A DNA stretch of 64,000 bases from an uncultured Ellagibacter sp. (GCF_934617235.1 NZ_CAKTTZ010000007.1:1-64000), one strand, 5' to 3'. Positions 43,809-52,868 are shown, numbered from the stretch's first letter. The notes: a model not told the origin generated them from the sequence alone. Numbers and translations: made by a program.

Positions 43809-44281
43809 CCGGGAAAACCGACGTCCTCGAGCAGCCCCTCCCCGTCGGCGGCGGCGGTCGCAAGCGCATCACAGCGCTCGTTTTCGGGGTGGCCGGCGTG
43901 ACCCTTTACCCAGATGAAGGTCACATCGTGGGGCTTTTTCGCCTCGAGCAGGCGCTTCCACAAATCAACGTTTTTGACAGGTTCTTTCTTCGCGTTTTTC
44001 CACCCGCGCTTAAGCCAGCCCTCGACCCAATGTTGGTTGAAGGCGTTCACCACGTACTGCGAGTCGGAATGCACCTCGACGGTGCAGGGGCGTTTGAGCG
44101 CCTCAAGTGCCACAATGACGCCGAGCAGCTCCATGCGGTTGTTCGTCGTGGTCGCGTACCCCTGAGAGAGTTCGCGTTCGTGCAGCTTGCCCGCCGAATC
44201 GACGAACTGCAGCACGGCGCCATAGCCGCCAGGGCCGGGATTCCCACGAGATGAGCCGTCGGTGAAGATCGTGACTTTCAT
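43805..44281 (-). CDS. rnhA: Ribonuclease HI
   Basis: Degrades the RNA strand of RNA:DNA hybrids. 158 residues from MKVTIFTDGSSRGNPG. The catalytic acids are in TDGS (D8), NNRMELLGVI (Glu), VHSDSQYVV (Asp) and the final ENERCDALA (Asp). The handle region with W and K residues (HWVEGWLKRGWKNAKK) is present, so the substrate-binding loop is intact. Converges on dgt with overlapping stop codons. Confidence 0.95.
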   Translation of the reverse strand: MKVTIFTDGSSRGNPGPGGYGAVLQFVDSAGKLHERELSQGYATTTNNRMELLGVIVALEALKRPCTVEVHSDSQYVVNAFNQHWVEGWLKRGWKNAKKEPVKNVDLWKRLLEAKKPHDVTFIWVKGHAGHPENERCDALATAAADGEGLLEDVGFPG

Positions 44282-44302
44282 GCCGTCCTTTCGTCTCAAG
44301 CA

Positions 44303-44343
44303 AACTGAGGGCGGGTCCCTTTTGCGGGTGCCCGCCCTCAGTT
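44303..44343 (-). terminator. Stem-loop between the P-type ATPase gene and rnhA
   Basis: AACTGAGGGCGGG and CCCGCCCTCAGTT form a 13-bp stem with a 15-nt loop, followed on the minus strand by TGCTTG. It is the likely terminator of the ATPase transcript, though the U-run is poor. Confidence 0.65.
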
Positions 44344-44390
44344 AAGATACCCGAGCCATCGCACGATGGGAAGGGCAAAGGGCCGAAGCC

Positions 44391-46472
44391 CTACAGATTG
44401 TACGAACGCGAGCTGTGCATGCTGAGCGCGATCGTCGAGGCGTTATGCAGAAGCGAGGAGGTCTGCGGCGTGATAATACCGCCGATGCCAAGCGCCAAGA
44501 GCGCCGAATTGAACCCAATGGTCTGTGCAAACGAGGTGTCCATTCGTCCCATGAGGCCCTGCGAGAGCTTGCGCATCTGAACGAGCGAACTCAGATTGCC
44601 CTCTGAGAGCGTGATATCGGCAACCTCCTTGGCAATAGCAGTGCCCTGCCCCATGGCAACACCCACCGTTGCCGCAGAGAGAGCAGGGGAATCGTTCACG
44701 CCATCCCCCACCATGACCACCTTGCACCCTTCGGCCTTCAGCTGTTCAACGACCTCATGCTTGTCCTCGGGGAGCATGTCGGCACGAAACTCGGTGATTC
44801 CGGCAGCCTGCGCAACGCGGGAAGCCGTCTTCTCGTTGTCGCCTGTCAGCATGATGATCCGCTCGAAGCCGAGATTACGCAGCTCTTCGACCGCTTCGGA
44901 AACGCCCGACTTCAAAGGGTCGTCGATACCGATAACGCCGACAAGCTTGCCATCGACGGCAAGATAGAGCGTCGAGAGATCGCTCGCTTCGGCGTCGATC
45001 ATCTGTTGCTCCTCCTCGGATACGACGACACCCTCGTCCTCGACGACGAAGTGCCTCGACCCGATGACCGCGCGTTTGCCATCGAGGGAGCTTGCAATGC
45101 CGTGCGCCACGATGTACTCGACGGCGGCATGGCGTTCGCGATGCTTGAGGTTCTTTTCCGCCGCAGCGCGAACGACCGCGCGAGCGACAGGGTGCGGGAA
45201 ATGCTCTTCAAGGCATGCCGAGAAGCGAAGCACTTGGGTTCGGTTCCATCCATCAAGCGCGATGATGCACTTCACCTGGGGCTGAGCCTCGGTAAGCGTG
45301 CCGGTCTTGTCGAAGACGATAGTATCGGCCTGGGCAAAAGCCTCGAAATGCTTCGATCCCTTCACCGTGAAACCAGCCTTGGCGGCCTGGCTCATGGCGG
45401 ACAGCACCGAAATCGACCCCGTCAGCTTGAGCGCGCAGGAGTAGTCAACCATAAGCGCCGCAGACGTCTTCACCAAACTGCGCGTGGTGAGCGCAACGAT
45501 GCCTGCGAGCAGGAAGTTCCACGGAACGATGCGATCCGCCAAGCGTTCGCGTTTTGTCTGAACATCCGATTTCATGCTTTCGGACATCTCGACCAGCGAG
45601 ACGATGGAGCGGATCTTCGTCTCGCCCGTCGCCGCCTTGACACGGACGAAAATCTCTCCCTCTTCGCAGGCGGTACCCGCAAAGACGTCATCGCCGACCG
45701 TGCGTTCGACGGCAAGCGGCTCGCCGGTGAGAGTCGACTGGTTCACCATGGCCACACCGCGTTCGACCACACCGTCGACGCTTATGGGCATGCCGGTACG
45801 GACGACGACCAAGTCACCCGATTTAAGGTTGGCGGAGGGAACAGTGATTTCCCTATCCCCGTCGACAAGCTGGGCGTTTTCGGGAGCTCCGAGCAAAGAG
45901 TAGATAAGCTGGTTCTCCGAACGCGCTCGCGTGTAGTCTTCGAGCGTCTCGCCCAAATCGAGAAGGAACATCGTCGAGGCAGCTGTCGCGAAATCGCCCT
46001 TCACAAACGAGATGCCGATAGCGGCCGCGTCGAGGACGGGCACATCGAGACGCGCGTGCAAAAGCGAGTTCAAGGCGGCCTTCAGGAAAAGGCGGTAATG
46101 CCAGATGGTCCTTATGACGCGCAGCGGCGCGGGAAGGAACCACTTGCGTGCGAAGTGGGAACCGACAAGCATCGCAATGTCCATCAACAGGGAATGCGTG
46201 CGAACCGAAAGCGCCGTCGGGCATGCGAGCTTCGCCTTCTCGATGGACGCCGCATCGACGGCATCCATCGCAGCGAGCAACGAGGCCCTTGTCTCTTCCC
46301 CACCTCCATAGGTGATGGCAAGCGATCCGATTCGCGGGTAAACGCAAGCCGAGGAGACACCAGGGCATGCCGTCATGAGCGACTCGAGCGCATCGACGTC
46401 CGATTCCGGCACGCGACCATAGAGGCGAACGCGGATTCGCCCCGGTATCTCATGCTCAATCGTGTATTTCAT
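44391..46472 (-). CDS. P1B-type metal-transporting ATPase with atypical membrane motif
   Basis: 693 residues. An HMA-like N-terminal domain without a CxxC metal site, TM helices, and the actuator loop with STLTGEP are followed by the phosphorylation site FDKTGTLTE, the HP motif EEHFPHPVARAV and GDGVNDSPALS. The transmembrane metal motif, CPC or similar in Cu/Zn pumps, is replaced by DYSCALKLTGSISVLSAM. Single-Cys versions like this occur in a group often annotated as manganese or iron exporters, but specificity is not proven here. It follows a small DUF6110-type gene by 12 nt, its usual neighbour. Confidence 0.9.
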   Translation of the reverse strand: MKYTIEHEIPGRIRVRLYGRVPESDVDALESLMTACPGVSSACVYPRIGSLAITYGGGEETRASLLAAMDAVDAASIEKAKLACPTALSVRTHSLLMDIAMLVGSHFARKWFLPAPLRVIRTIWHYRLFLKAALNSLLHARLDVPVLDAAAIGISFVKGDFATAASTMFLLDLGETLEDYTRARSENQLIYSLLGAPENAQLVDGDREITVPSANLKSGDLVVVRTGMPISVDGVVERGVAMVNQSTLTGEPLAVERTVGDDVFAGTACEEGEIFVRVKAATGETKIRSIVSLVEMSESMKSDVQTKRERLADRIVPWNFLLAGIVALTTRSLVKTSAALMVDYSCALKLTGSISVLSAMSQAAKAGFTVKGSKHFEAFAQADTIVFDKTGTLTEAQPQVKCIIALDGWNRTQVLRFSACLEEHFPHPVARAVVRAAAEKNLKHRERHAAVEYIVAHGIASSLDGKRAVIGSRHFVVEDEGVVVSEEEQQMIDAEASDLSTLYLAVDGKLVGVIGIDDPLKSGVSEAVEELRNLGFERIIMLTGDNEKTASRVAQAAGITEFRADMLPEDKHEVVEQLKAEGCKVVMVGDGVNDSPALSAATVGVAMGQGTAIAKEVADITLSEGNLSSLVQMRKLSQGLMGRMDTSFAQTIGFNSALLALGIGGIITPQTSSLLHNASTIALSMHSSRSYNL

Positions 46473-46484
46473 CGAGCGGCTTCT

Positions 46485-46736
46485 TTACTTCTCGTCCTTG
46501 GCTTCGGCCTTTTCGGATTCGGCGAGATTGATGTAATTTGCCTCGGCAACGATGTCGTCGACCTGGGCTTTCGCCTCTTCAACGATGTTCTGGTAACCCT
46601 GCTTCACCTGCAGGCCCTTGGCGACGCCCTGAACGTAGCACTTCCGCGCAGTCTTAGAAGTGAGCGCCTTCACACCGACCGTACCGGCAAGAAAGCCTGC
46701 GCCGACGAGCAAGGAGTTGAACGTTTTCTTTTTCAT
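46485..46736 (-). CDS. Small DUF6110-like protein
   Basis: 83 residues: a Lys-rich start, a hydrophobic stretch (residues ~7-24, NSLLVGAGFLAGTVGVKAL), then an amphipathic charged helix (YVQGVAKGLQVKQGYQNIVEEA). Similar short proteins accompany P1B ATPases of this class in Gram-positive bacteria. It may be a metallochaperone-like or membrane accessory subunit. The family name is from memory of that context and not confirmed by search. Confidence 0.65.
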   Translation of the reverse strand: MKKKTFNSLLVGAGFLAGTVGVKALTSKTARKCYVQGVAKGLQVKQGYQNIVEEAKAQVDDIVAEANYINLAESEKAEAKDEK

Positions 46737-46843
46737 TACAGATTCCTTTCTGATAATTGAGCTTACGCATAGTTAGCCCAAGATAACGAACAGAAAGGAT
46801 TGTAAACTGTTGGTAAGAAAAGAGCGATGGAATTCACATAAAG

Positions 46844-48328
46844 TTAACTATGGCTTTCCGCAAAATCGATGAGCTCCTGGCGGTTATGGACGCCGCATTT
46901 CGCGTAGATGCGACGCAGGTGCGTGTCGACCGTGCTTTTTGAGATGCAAAGCTCACTTGCGATGCGCTCGCCTGTACGGCCCTTGAGCGCGAGCGGTAAA
47001 ACCTCCGCTTCGCGAGGGGAAAGCCCCGCTTCTGCTCCGATCTTCCGACAGGTGGCATCGAAGCGGTCAAGCGTAATGGCGACTTGGGAGAGCGCCGAAA
47101 AGTCACGCTCGGTAAACAGATAGAGATAAGCGATCAGAGCGCACAAACCCGCCAAAGCGCACATGAAATGGGCGGCGGCGTTTCCAAAGAACACAACATC
47201 GAAGAAGTTGCCAACGACCAGCCCCATGAACTCGCCAAAGAAAAGCGCGGCAAAACCGCGCCCAAACGTGACCGCGGCATCTCCGCCATCGATCTTGCCC
47301 ATGACAAGGAAAAGAGACACCATGACAACGATAAGGGAGAGAAAACCCGCCATCGCAACAGCTTCTCCCGGTACCCCGATATCACCGAGGACCTCGACGA
47401 AGAGAAAGCCCCCCATAAGCAGGAGCACCGAAAGACGATACGTACCACCCAGGGGGCCGGTTTCCCCACCCTGAACGAAGGCAAGGCCACGCGAGAGGAC
47501 AGCAAGCATCCCCCCTTCTGGACGCGGCGCATCCTTCGAAGCGAGACGTGTGCCCTCGCCCCCGAAGAGCTGCAATGCCGCAAGACAGAAGAAGATGAAG
47601 AGCACGAGCGTAACGGGAAGCGTCGGCGTGGCATCCATCCCGGGTTCCGAGCCGTACGTCTGCATGATTCCCGTCGCCAACCCGAACAGCAGCGTGCCAA
47701 AAAGAAGTCGTCTCGTGAAGCGATTCTTCGGCGCATCACCTTTGTTTGATGGCCCCTTCGTGGCAGGCAGGGCGGAGCCGACGCGACGAAGCGCAAGCAG
47801 AAAAAAAAGCGACAGAAGAGGAAAAACGCAGATAAGCAAGCCGAGCACGGAGGGAAGCGACTCAGACCCCAAAAGGAAGCATATCGCAGCGCCGAGTGCG
47901 GAGCCGATAAGTGCCTCGGGGACAGAATGCTCGATTTCGAAACCGCCGAGCGCCTGGCCCCATGCGGCAAAAACAATGCCACTTGGGGTACCGACCAACA
48001 GCCCTTCAATTAAGAGCAGCGCGCCGTTATGCGTGCCGAGCAATTGCGTCGCAAGCGACCCCGCCGCCATAAGGACAGTGCTCACGATAAGCGAGGGGGT
48101 GGAAAGCAGGCGATGCCTGAGAGGGTTCGGAGCGAACGCGCATGCAATGAGCGCGAACGCCATGAAAAACAAGGAAAAGAGTAGCTCGCCGCGTTCGAAC
48201 TCGAATTCGCCGATTGAAAAAGAGCAATTCGATCCCATGTAGAGAAGCGAGATAACGCACGACTGGAAAGACGCAAAGCCCAAAATAGCGCAACGAGCGC
48301 GTCTTGCGTCGCTTGGAACTTGGACCAC
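46844..48328 (-). CDS. LuxR-family regulator with large N-terminal membrane domain
   Basis: 494 residues. About 12 hydrophobic segments fill residues ~12-410, like an MFS-type bundle. A C-terminal LuxR/GerE helix-turn-helix (~425-494; GLSPREAEVLPLALKGRTG, ISKSTVDTHLRRIYAKCG) follows. This fusion of a polytopic membrane module and LuxR head is strongly expanded in Eggerthellaceae, where functions are mostly unknown; the membrane part probably senses a ligand. Start is GTG behind AGGAGGAGTTGGC. Neighbours are the metal ATPase and tatA, either of which could be a target. Confidence 0.87.
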   Translation of the reverse strand: MVQVPSDARRARCAILGFASFQSCVISLLYMGSNCSFSIGEFEFERGELLFSLFFMAFALIACAFAPNPLRHRLLSTPSLIVSTVLMAAGSLATQLLGTHNGALLLIEGLLVGTPSGIVFAAWGQALGGFEIEHSVPEALIGSALGAAICFLLGSESLPSVLGLLICVFPLLSLFFLLALRRVGSALPATKGPSNKGDAPKNRFTRRLLFGTLLFGLATGIMQTYGSEPGMDATPTLPVTLVLFIFFCLAALQLFGGEGTRLASKDAPRPEGGMLAVLSRGLAFVQGGETGPLGGTYRLSVLLLMGGFLFVEVLGDIGVPGEAVAMAGFLSLIVVMVSLFLVMGKIDGGDAAVTFGRGFAALFFGEFMGLVVGNFFDVVFFGNAAAHFMCALAGLCALIAYLYLFTERDFSALSQVAITLDRFDATCRKIGAEAGLSPREAEVLPLALKGRTGERIASELCISKSTVDTHLRRIYAKCGVHNRQELIDFAESHS

Positions 48329-48407
48329 GCCAACTCCTCCTCTATCGAACGGTTAGTTAATCAGTATCCACGGAAAGCATCGTAGAGAGATGATACCCCG
48401 CCCGAAA

Positions 48408-48443
48408 GCAAATTGGGCACACAGCTTCAAGCCGCGTGCCCAA
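48408..48443 (-). terminator. Terminator of tatA
   Basis: TTGGGCAC (48413-48420) pairs with GTGCCCAA (48436-48443), with an inner GCTT/AAGC helix; on the minus strand it continues into a short AATTTGC. Confidence 0.6.
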
Positions 48444-48470
48444 GGGAAGGGTCTTTCGTTGGATGGTTCG

Positions 48471-48746
48471 CTATTCGGAGGCAACAACCTTCTTCACGAC
48501 GCGCTTCTTCGTGGTTTTAGGAGCCTCCTCATCGTCGGCAGATTCAGACTCGACAAGATTATCTGCAACCTCTTCTGCATCGGTTGCCTCTTCGGTCTTC
48601 TTGTTCGAACCAAGGCCTTCGCGCAGGCCCTTGACCGACTTGCCGATGGCGCTGCCGAGCTTCGGAAGGTTCTTCGGCCCGAAGATAAGAAGAACGACAA
48701 CGAGAATAATAAGAAGTTCAGGGGTTCCCATTCCGAGGATTTTCAT
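48471..48746 (-). CDS. tatA: Sec-independent (Tat) translocase subunit TatA
   Basis: 91 residues from MKILGMGTPELLIILVVVLL. One N-terminal TM helix with the conserved FGP hinge (LLIFGPKNLPKLG) and amphipathic helix (AIGKSVKGLREGL), then a charged, Ser/Glu/Lys-rich tail. Forms the protein-conducting part of the Tat system for folded proteins. Stands alone: tatC is not adjacent. The start codon was moved inward from an open frame that reaches into the upstream region. Confidence 0.9.
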   Translation of the reverse strand: MKILGMGTPELLIILVVVLLIFGPKNLPKLGSAIGKSVKGLREGLGSNKKTEEATDAEEVADNLVESESADDEEAPKTTKKRVVKKVVASE

Positions 48747-48841
48747 TGCGATGCTCCTTTTGCATTGCCTTGCCAACGTGTTATCCCGACTATGCAGCGA
48801 ACGGCGTGAGAAGGCCATCACGCAAACCCATGATTTTGCCG

Positions 48842-48881
48842 CATGACAAAAAATCGTCCTTGTCATGTATTTGCATGACAA
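48842..48881. promoter_or_regulatory. Cluster of three CATGACAA motifs between ribF and tatA
   Basis: CATGACAA occurs at 48842-48849 and 48874-48881 and inverted (TTGTCATG) at 48860-48867; the last two form a perfect palindrome with a 6-nt centre. Could be an operator for tatA or, since TTTTTT follows on the minus strand, part of the ribF terminator. Confidence 0.5.
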
Positions 48882-48922
48882 AGGCGAAATAGCAGGTCAA
48901 TTAACTAATTGGGAAGTATACG

Positions 48923-49846
48923 CTACAAATGCTCGCGAACCCATTCGATATTCGACATGATAGTCGCGATCAATTCGTCGACATCGTCGAAGACACGCAT
49001 TGGGCGCAGCCACGCGATGAACTCTACCTCGATTTCGCATCCGTAGATATTGCCATCGAAATCCAGGAGATGCGCTTCGCAGTTTGCGGTCGAACGGTCG
49101 GCAAATGTCGCCGCAACACCCATGTTGACCGCTGCCTTGTAGCGCTTCCCATCGACATGCACATAGGCGGCATAGACCCCATCGCCAACGGCACGGAACT
49201 CATCGGGGATAGAAAGGTTGGCCGTGCGGATACCCATTTGGGCACCTTCGCCGCGACCCGATACCACCGTACCGCGTACCTTCCAAGGGCGACCGAGAAG
49301 CTTTGTAGCCTCCTCGACGTTGCCCGTTGAAAGAAGTCCTCTGATGCGCGTTGCACTTACCGGAGCCCCTTCAAGGCAAAGCAATTCATGCGGCGTGACA
49401 CTACACGAATGGCGCGATCCCCATTCGATAAGCGTTTCCTCGGTACCCTTCGCACGTGCTCCGAAGCGAAAGCCTTCACCAACATGGATACTTGCAGGTG
49501 CAAGCTCGCCGAAGGTTGAGGCGAGAAAGTCCTCAGGTGAAAGTGATGCAAATTCGCGCGTAAAAGGCAACACGGCAACGAAGTCGGCGCCCGAGGCGGC
49601 AAGAGCCCGAATGCGATCCTCATTGGTCATAAGCTTCTTTAGCTCGCCCGGTCGAAACATCTCGTCGGGGTCAAGATCGAACGTGAGAGCAAAAGAAGCG
49701 CTTCCCCGCTTCTTGGAGTCTTCAATCGCACATGAAATCAGAGCTTCGTGACCTTTATGGACGCCATCGAAAACGCCGAAGGCGCAACAAGCTCCCTCGA
49801 AGCGCGTACGATCGAAGGCCTCATCAACGCTAAATATCTCCGCCAC
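48923..49846 (-). CDS. ribF: Bifunctional riboflavin kinase / FAD synthetase
   Basis: Converts riboflavin to FMN and FAD. 307 residues. The N-terminal nucleotidyltransferase domain has FGVFDGVHKGHEALI near residue 24 and the ISSTxIR-like VSATRIRGLLSTGNVEEA segment near residue 165. The C-terminal flavokinase domain has VVSGRGEGAQMGIRTANLSIP and a C-terminal Glu/Asp-rich end. It overlaps truB by 17 nt, a common pairing. Confidence 0.95.
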   Translation of the reverse strand: MAEIFSVDEAFDRTRFEGACCAFGVFDGVHKGHEALISCAIEDSKKRGSASFALTFDLDPDEMFRPGELKKLMTNEDRIRALAASGADFVAVLPFTREFASLSPEDFLASTFGELAPASIHVGEGFRFGARAKGTEETLIEWGSRHSCSVTPHELLCLEGAPVSATRIRGLLSTGNVEEATKLLGRPWKVRGTVVSGRGEGAQMGIRTANLSIPDEFRAVGDGVYAAYVHVDGKRYKAAVNMGVAATFADRSTANCEAHLLDFDGNIYGCEIEVEFIAWLRPMRVFDDVDELIATIMSNIEWVREHL

Positions 49847-50849
49847 GTCTTACTCCTGTCTGGAAGATGCAGCAAGCCTGATAGCGCTGCCGCTTTTCCT
49901 CGTAAGCATAAATCCCCACGAGCTTGTTGTCGACGATAATTGCGACGTGCTCGCCATCCTTCGGTTCCATCGCACTTTGACGCACACCCGCCGTGCAGGC
50001 ACACATCTCGTCGGTCGCACTTGCATGCCGGCGCTCGCACAGTTCAACGGCAGTTTCCGGCAAAGGATTGCCGTTAGAAACAAGGCGCGCCCCATCGCCT
50101 TCGAGAAAGGCAAAGCGAAAACCTAGCAGCTTCACGGGATCGAGTGACGCATCCACGCCCATGCGCTCAAGCGCCTCAAGGGTTGCACAATCGTCGAGCG
50201 TCAAGAGTCCAGCACTCATGCGACGAAGAACCGCCACATGCGCAGGACAGCCCACCGCAACACCGATATCGCGCGCAAGAGCCCTGATGTAAGTCCCCTT
50301 AGAGACATGGAAATCCACGTCCCATGATACGGGAGCATCGCCCTCACCGGAAACAATGGCGACCAAGTCGGCGGAATACACTTCGATATCGCGCGGTTTC
50401 AGCTCGATGATATTGCCACGGCGCGCAGCGTCGCACGCTTTGACGCCACCCACCTTGACAGCGGAATACGCTGGCGGAAGCTGCTTTTGAGGCCCGATGA
50501 AACGGGCAAGTATCTCGCACGCAAACGATTCTTCATTAGCGGCAGAAGGAACCGCTCCGAACTTAACGGGAGTACCGTCGACATCGTCGGTGTCGGTGCC
50601 CACCCCGAAGGTAATTCGCACCCGGTAGTGTTTGTCGTGCCCAACCATATAATTATCGAGCCTCGTCGCAGGCCCAACGCAAACGCAGAGCACGCCCGAT
50701 GCCAAAGGGTCGAGGGTGCCGGTATGACCGACTCGGCGCTCCCCGAAGATACGACGGACCCGGTTCACGACATCATGCGAGCTCATGCCCGAGGGCTTAT
50801 CCACTCCCACAACGAGCGACAAACCCGATTGTCCTCTCTTAGCTGCCAC
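49830..50849 (-). CDS. truB: tRNA pseudouridine(55) synthase
   Basis: Makes pseudouridine 55 in the tRNA T-loop. 339 residues from a GTG (product MAAKRGQSGLSLVVGVDKPSG) behind GAAGGGATAATA; an upstream ATG at 50900 is rejected because it would put the terminator hairpin inside the gene. The catalytic Asp lies in VGHTGTLDPLASGVLCVCVG near residue 46. Further motifs are YRVRITFG and ALARDIGVAVG. The last ~100 residues are a PUA-like domain. Confidence 0.94.
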   Translation of the reverse strand: MAAKRGQSGLSLVVGVDKPSGMSSHDVVNRVRRIFGERRVGHTGTLDPLASGVLCVCVGPATRLDNYMVGHDKHYRVRITFGVGTDTDDVDGTPVKFGAVPSAANEESFACEILARFIGPQKQLPPAYSAVKVGGVKACDAARRGNIIELKPRDIEVYSADLVAIVSGEGDAPVSWDVDFHVSKGTYIRALARDIGVAVGCPAHVAVLRRMSAGLLTLDDCATLEALERMGVDASLDPVKLLGFRFAFLEGDGARLVSNGNPLPETAVELCERRHASATDEMCACTAGVRQSAMEPKDGEHVAIIVDNKLVGIYAYEEKRQRYQACCIFQTGVRRGGDI

Positions 50850-50870
50850 TATTATCCCTTCATACAGCAA

Positions 50871-50894
50871 GAAAGCGGGAGTGCTCCCGCTTTC
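50871..50894 (-). terminator. Stem-loop between coaD and truB
   Basis: GAAAGCGGGAG and CTCCCGCTTTC form an 11-bp stem with a 2-nt centre, followed on the minus strand by TTGCTG. Probable terminator of the coaD end of the nusA-infB transcript, with a weak U-run. Confidence 0.6.
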
Positions 50895-50981
50895 CCTCAT
50901 TGCAAAACCGATAAAATCATCCTCGCGGAACCAAAAGCCCGTCGTCGAAAAACCGTACGGAGGCCAACGACCGCAATGCGC

Positions 50982-51464
50982 TTATCGTGAGAATTTCTCT
51001 TTAAGCGCGCGCTCGACACAAGGCGGCACGAAATCTTTGATATCCCCTCCCATAGAGGCGATTTCCCGAACCACAGAGGAGGACAGATACATGTGCTGCG
51101 GCGTCGACATGATGAACAACGTTTCCAAATTGCGATCGAGCTCATAATTGATCGCCGTCATCTGGAACTCGTATTCAAAGTCCGTGATAGCGCGCAGGCC
51201 CTTGACGACCGCGGTCGCGCCAACCTCGTGTGCGAAATCGACAAGCAGCCCATTAAATGGCTCGACGCGGACGTTTTCGAGACCCACGGTAGCCTCTTTC
51301 ACCAACGCCACGCGCTCCTCAAGCGTGAAGAGCGGGCCCTTTTTCACGGACTCGGCAACCGCAACGATAACCTCATCGACGAGCTGAGAAGCACGCGTAA
51401 TCACATCGAGATGCCCTACCGTGATCGGGTCGAACGTACCGGGTGTCAATGCGCATTTGACCAT
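50982..51464 (-). CDS. coaD: Phosphopantetheine adenylyltransferase
   Basis: Fourth step of coenzyme A synthesis, forming dephospho-CoA. 160 residues. The nucleotidyltransferase motif is GTFDPITVGHLDVI near residue 9 (TxxHxGH-like), and the second motif lies in MYLSSSVVREIASMGGDIKDFVP. It sits between nrnA and truB, an uncommon place because coaD is more often near rsmD or fpg; read-through from the infB-rbfA-nrnA genes is likely. Confidence 0.96.
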   Translation of the reverse strand: MVKCALTPGTFDPITVGHLDVITRASQLVDEVIVAVAESVKKGPLFTLEERVALVKEATVGLENVRVEPFNGLLVDFAHEVGATAVVKGLRAITDFEYEFQMTAINYELDRNLETLFIMSTPQHMYLSSSVVREIASMGGDIKDFVPPCVERALKEKFSR

Positions 51465-51493
51465 ATAGCATCATCCTAACTGGGGTAACATGC

Positions 51494-52480
51494 CTATTCA
51501 AGCGCCTGCTTGATAGCCTTCTCCACCCTCACAAGCGCGCCTTCCATCGGACCTTCGATTGAGAAACCAGCAGCAGCCTTATGTCCGCCGCCTCCGAATG
51601 AGTTCGCGATTGCCGCAACGTCGGTGTCGTCCTTCGCGCGGAAACTGCCGCGAATCGTTTCGGCTTGCTCGCGCAGCATGCAGGCAACGCGAACGCCCGC
51701 GATAGAGCGAAGCGTGTCGATAAGCGCTTCTGCGTCCGCCTTTACCGCATGACATTTCTCGAAATCGCGCAGGGTAACATAACTTATCGCAGCCTGACCA
51801 CCGCAGAAGAGCTTCATGTGCTTGATAGCACAAGCCTCGAGCAAAACGGATGCTTCACTGCGGTTTTGGAAGACCTCTCGCGAAACATACGAGGCATCGA
51901 CGCCCGCGGTGATCATCTCCGAAGCTGACGCAAACGCACGAGAGTCAGCATTCTGATACTGGAAACGACCGGTGTCGGTAACCAAGCCGGTATAGGCGCA
52001 CAACGCGATATCGCCCGAGTTGTCGACGCGCATACATTTGGAAAGCTCCCAGATGAGCATAGTAGTTGCCGCCATCGAGGGATTGCAATACGTAAGGGTA
52101 CTCATCGTCTCGGGATAAGCGTGGTGGTCGATGGTAATCGAGTACTCCGCCTCATCGAGCAGACGCGAAGCATCCCCGATTCGCTCACGATTGGGAACGT
52201 CAACAGCGACGAACGTCCCGACTTCGCCCATGTAATCACGCGCATACACCATGTCTTCAATCCCCGGCAAAAACGAAAGACGCACGTCGGGCTTTTCAGG
52301 CTTCGCCAACACGCACGTCACCTTTTTCCCGAGGCGGCGCAGAATTCCCGCTAAGGCGAGCTGTGAGCCCAGGCAATCGCCGTCAGGGCTCACATGGCCG
52401 CAAATCACATAATCATCGCGCGATTTCAAAACCGCGGAGATCTCCGTAAGCGAAACGTTCGTTTGCGGTGTGACCGGCAT
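51494..52480 (-). CDS. nrnA: DHH/DHHA1 phosphoesterase (NrnA-type nanoRNase/pAp phosphatase)
   Basis: 328 residues. DHH domain motifs: CGHVSPDGDCLGSQLAL near residue 27, AVDVPNRERIGD, and the name motif ITIDHHAYPETM near residue 115. The C-terminal DHHA1 domain ends with SFGGGGHKAAAGFSIEG (GGGHxxAAG). NrnA degrades short oligoribonucleotides and dephosphorylates pAp. The gene lies 1 nt after rbfA, an arrangement common in Gram-positive bacteria. Confidence 0.93.
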   Translation of the reverse strand: MPVTPQTNVSLTEISAVLKSRDDYVICGHVSPDGDCLGSQLALAGILRRLGKKVTCVLAKPEKPDVRLSFLPGIEDMVYARDYMGEVGTFVAVDVPNRERIGDASRLLDEAEYSITIDHHAYPETMSTLTYCNPSMAATTMLIWELSKCMRVDNSGDIALCAYTGLVTDTGRFQYQNADSRAFASASEMITAGVDASYVSREVFQNRSEASVLLEACAIKHMKLFCGGQAAISYVTLRDFEKCHAVKADAEALIDTLRSIAGVRVACMLREQAETIRGSFRAKDDTDVAAIANSFGGGGHKAAAGFSIEGPMEGALVRVEKAIKQALE

Positions 52481-52481
52481 G

Positions 52482-52859
52482 CTACTCGTCCTCTTCTTCC
52501 TCTTTCATAATGACCGGCGGACGCTGGGATTCGCGCGCAAGGGCACCGGCGATACGCTCGGCCGTATCGACGCTTCGATCGAGCATGAAGCGCAACTCAG
52601 GGGCGACGCGCCAGGACAAACGGCGCGCCATGAGCGAGCGGATACGGCCACTCGCCCTGGTGAAAGCCTCGGCAACCTTGTCGTAGCGCTGCTTGTCCGC
52701 GGAATAGTACACGTTGCAGACGCTGCGGTCGAAAGAAACCTCGCAACCGGTGATTGTGACCATCGACAACTCGGGATCGGATATATCGAACAGCAGGATG
52801 CTCGCGATAACCTCGCGCGCCTGCTCGTTGACCTTGCGGCTCGAAGAACCTTGCTTCAT
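52482..52859 (-). CDS. rbfA: Ribosome-binding factor A
   Basis: 125-residue KH-like protein for late 30S subunit maturation. Typical segments are RKVNEQAREVIASIL, ISDPELSMVTITGCEVSFD and RVAPELRFMLDRSVDTAERI. A run of acidic residues closes the protein (EEEEDE). It lies 9 nt after infB. Confidence 0.94.
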   Translation of the reverse strand: MKQGSSSRKVNEQAREVIASILLFDISDPELSMVTITGCEVSFDRSVCNVYYSADKQRYDKVAEAFTRASGRIRSLMARRLSWRVAPELRFMLDRSVDTAERIAGALARESQRPPVIMKEEEEDE

Positions 52860-52868
52860 GCCGACCTC

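Noticed and set aside
50850..50900. Upstream ATG start for truB at 50900
   Set aside because: The added residues come from the stem-loop after coaD. The GTG at 50849 has a good ribosome site and fits the normal length.
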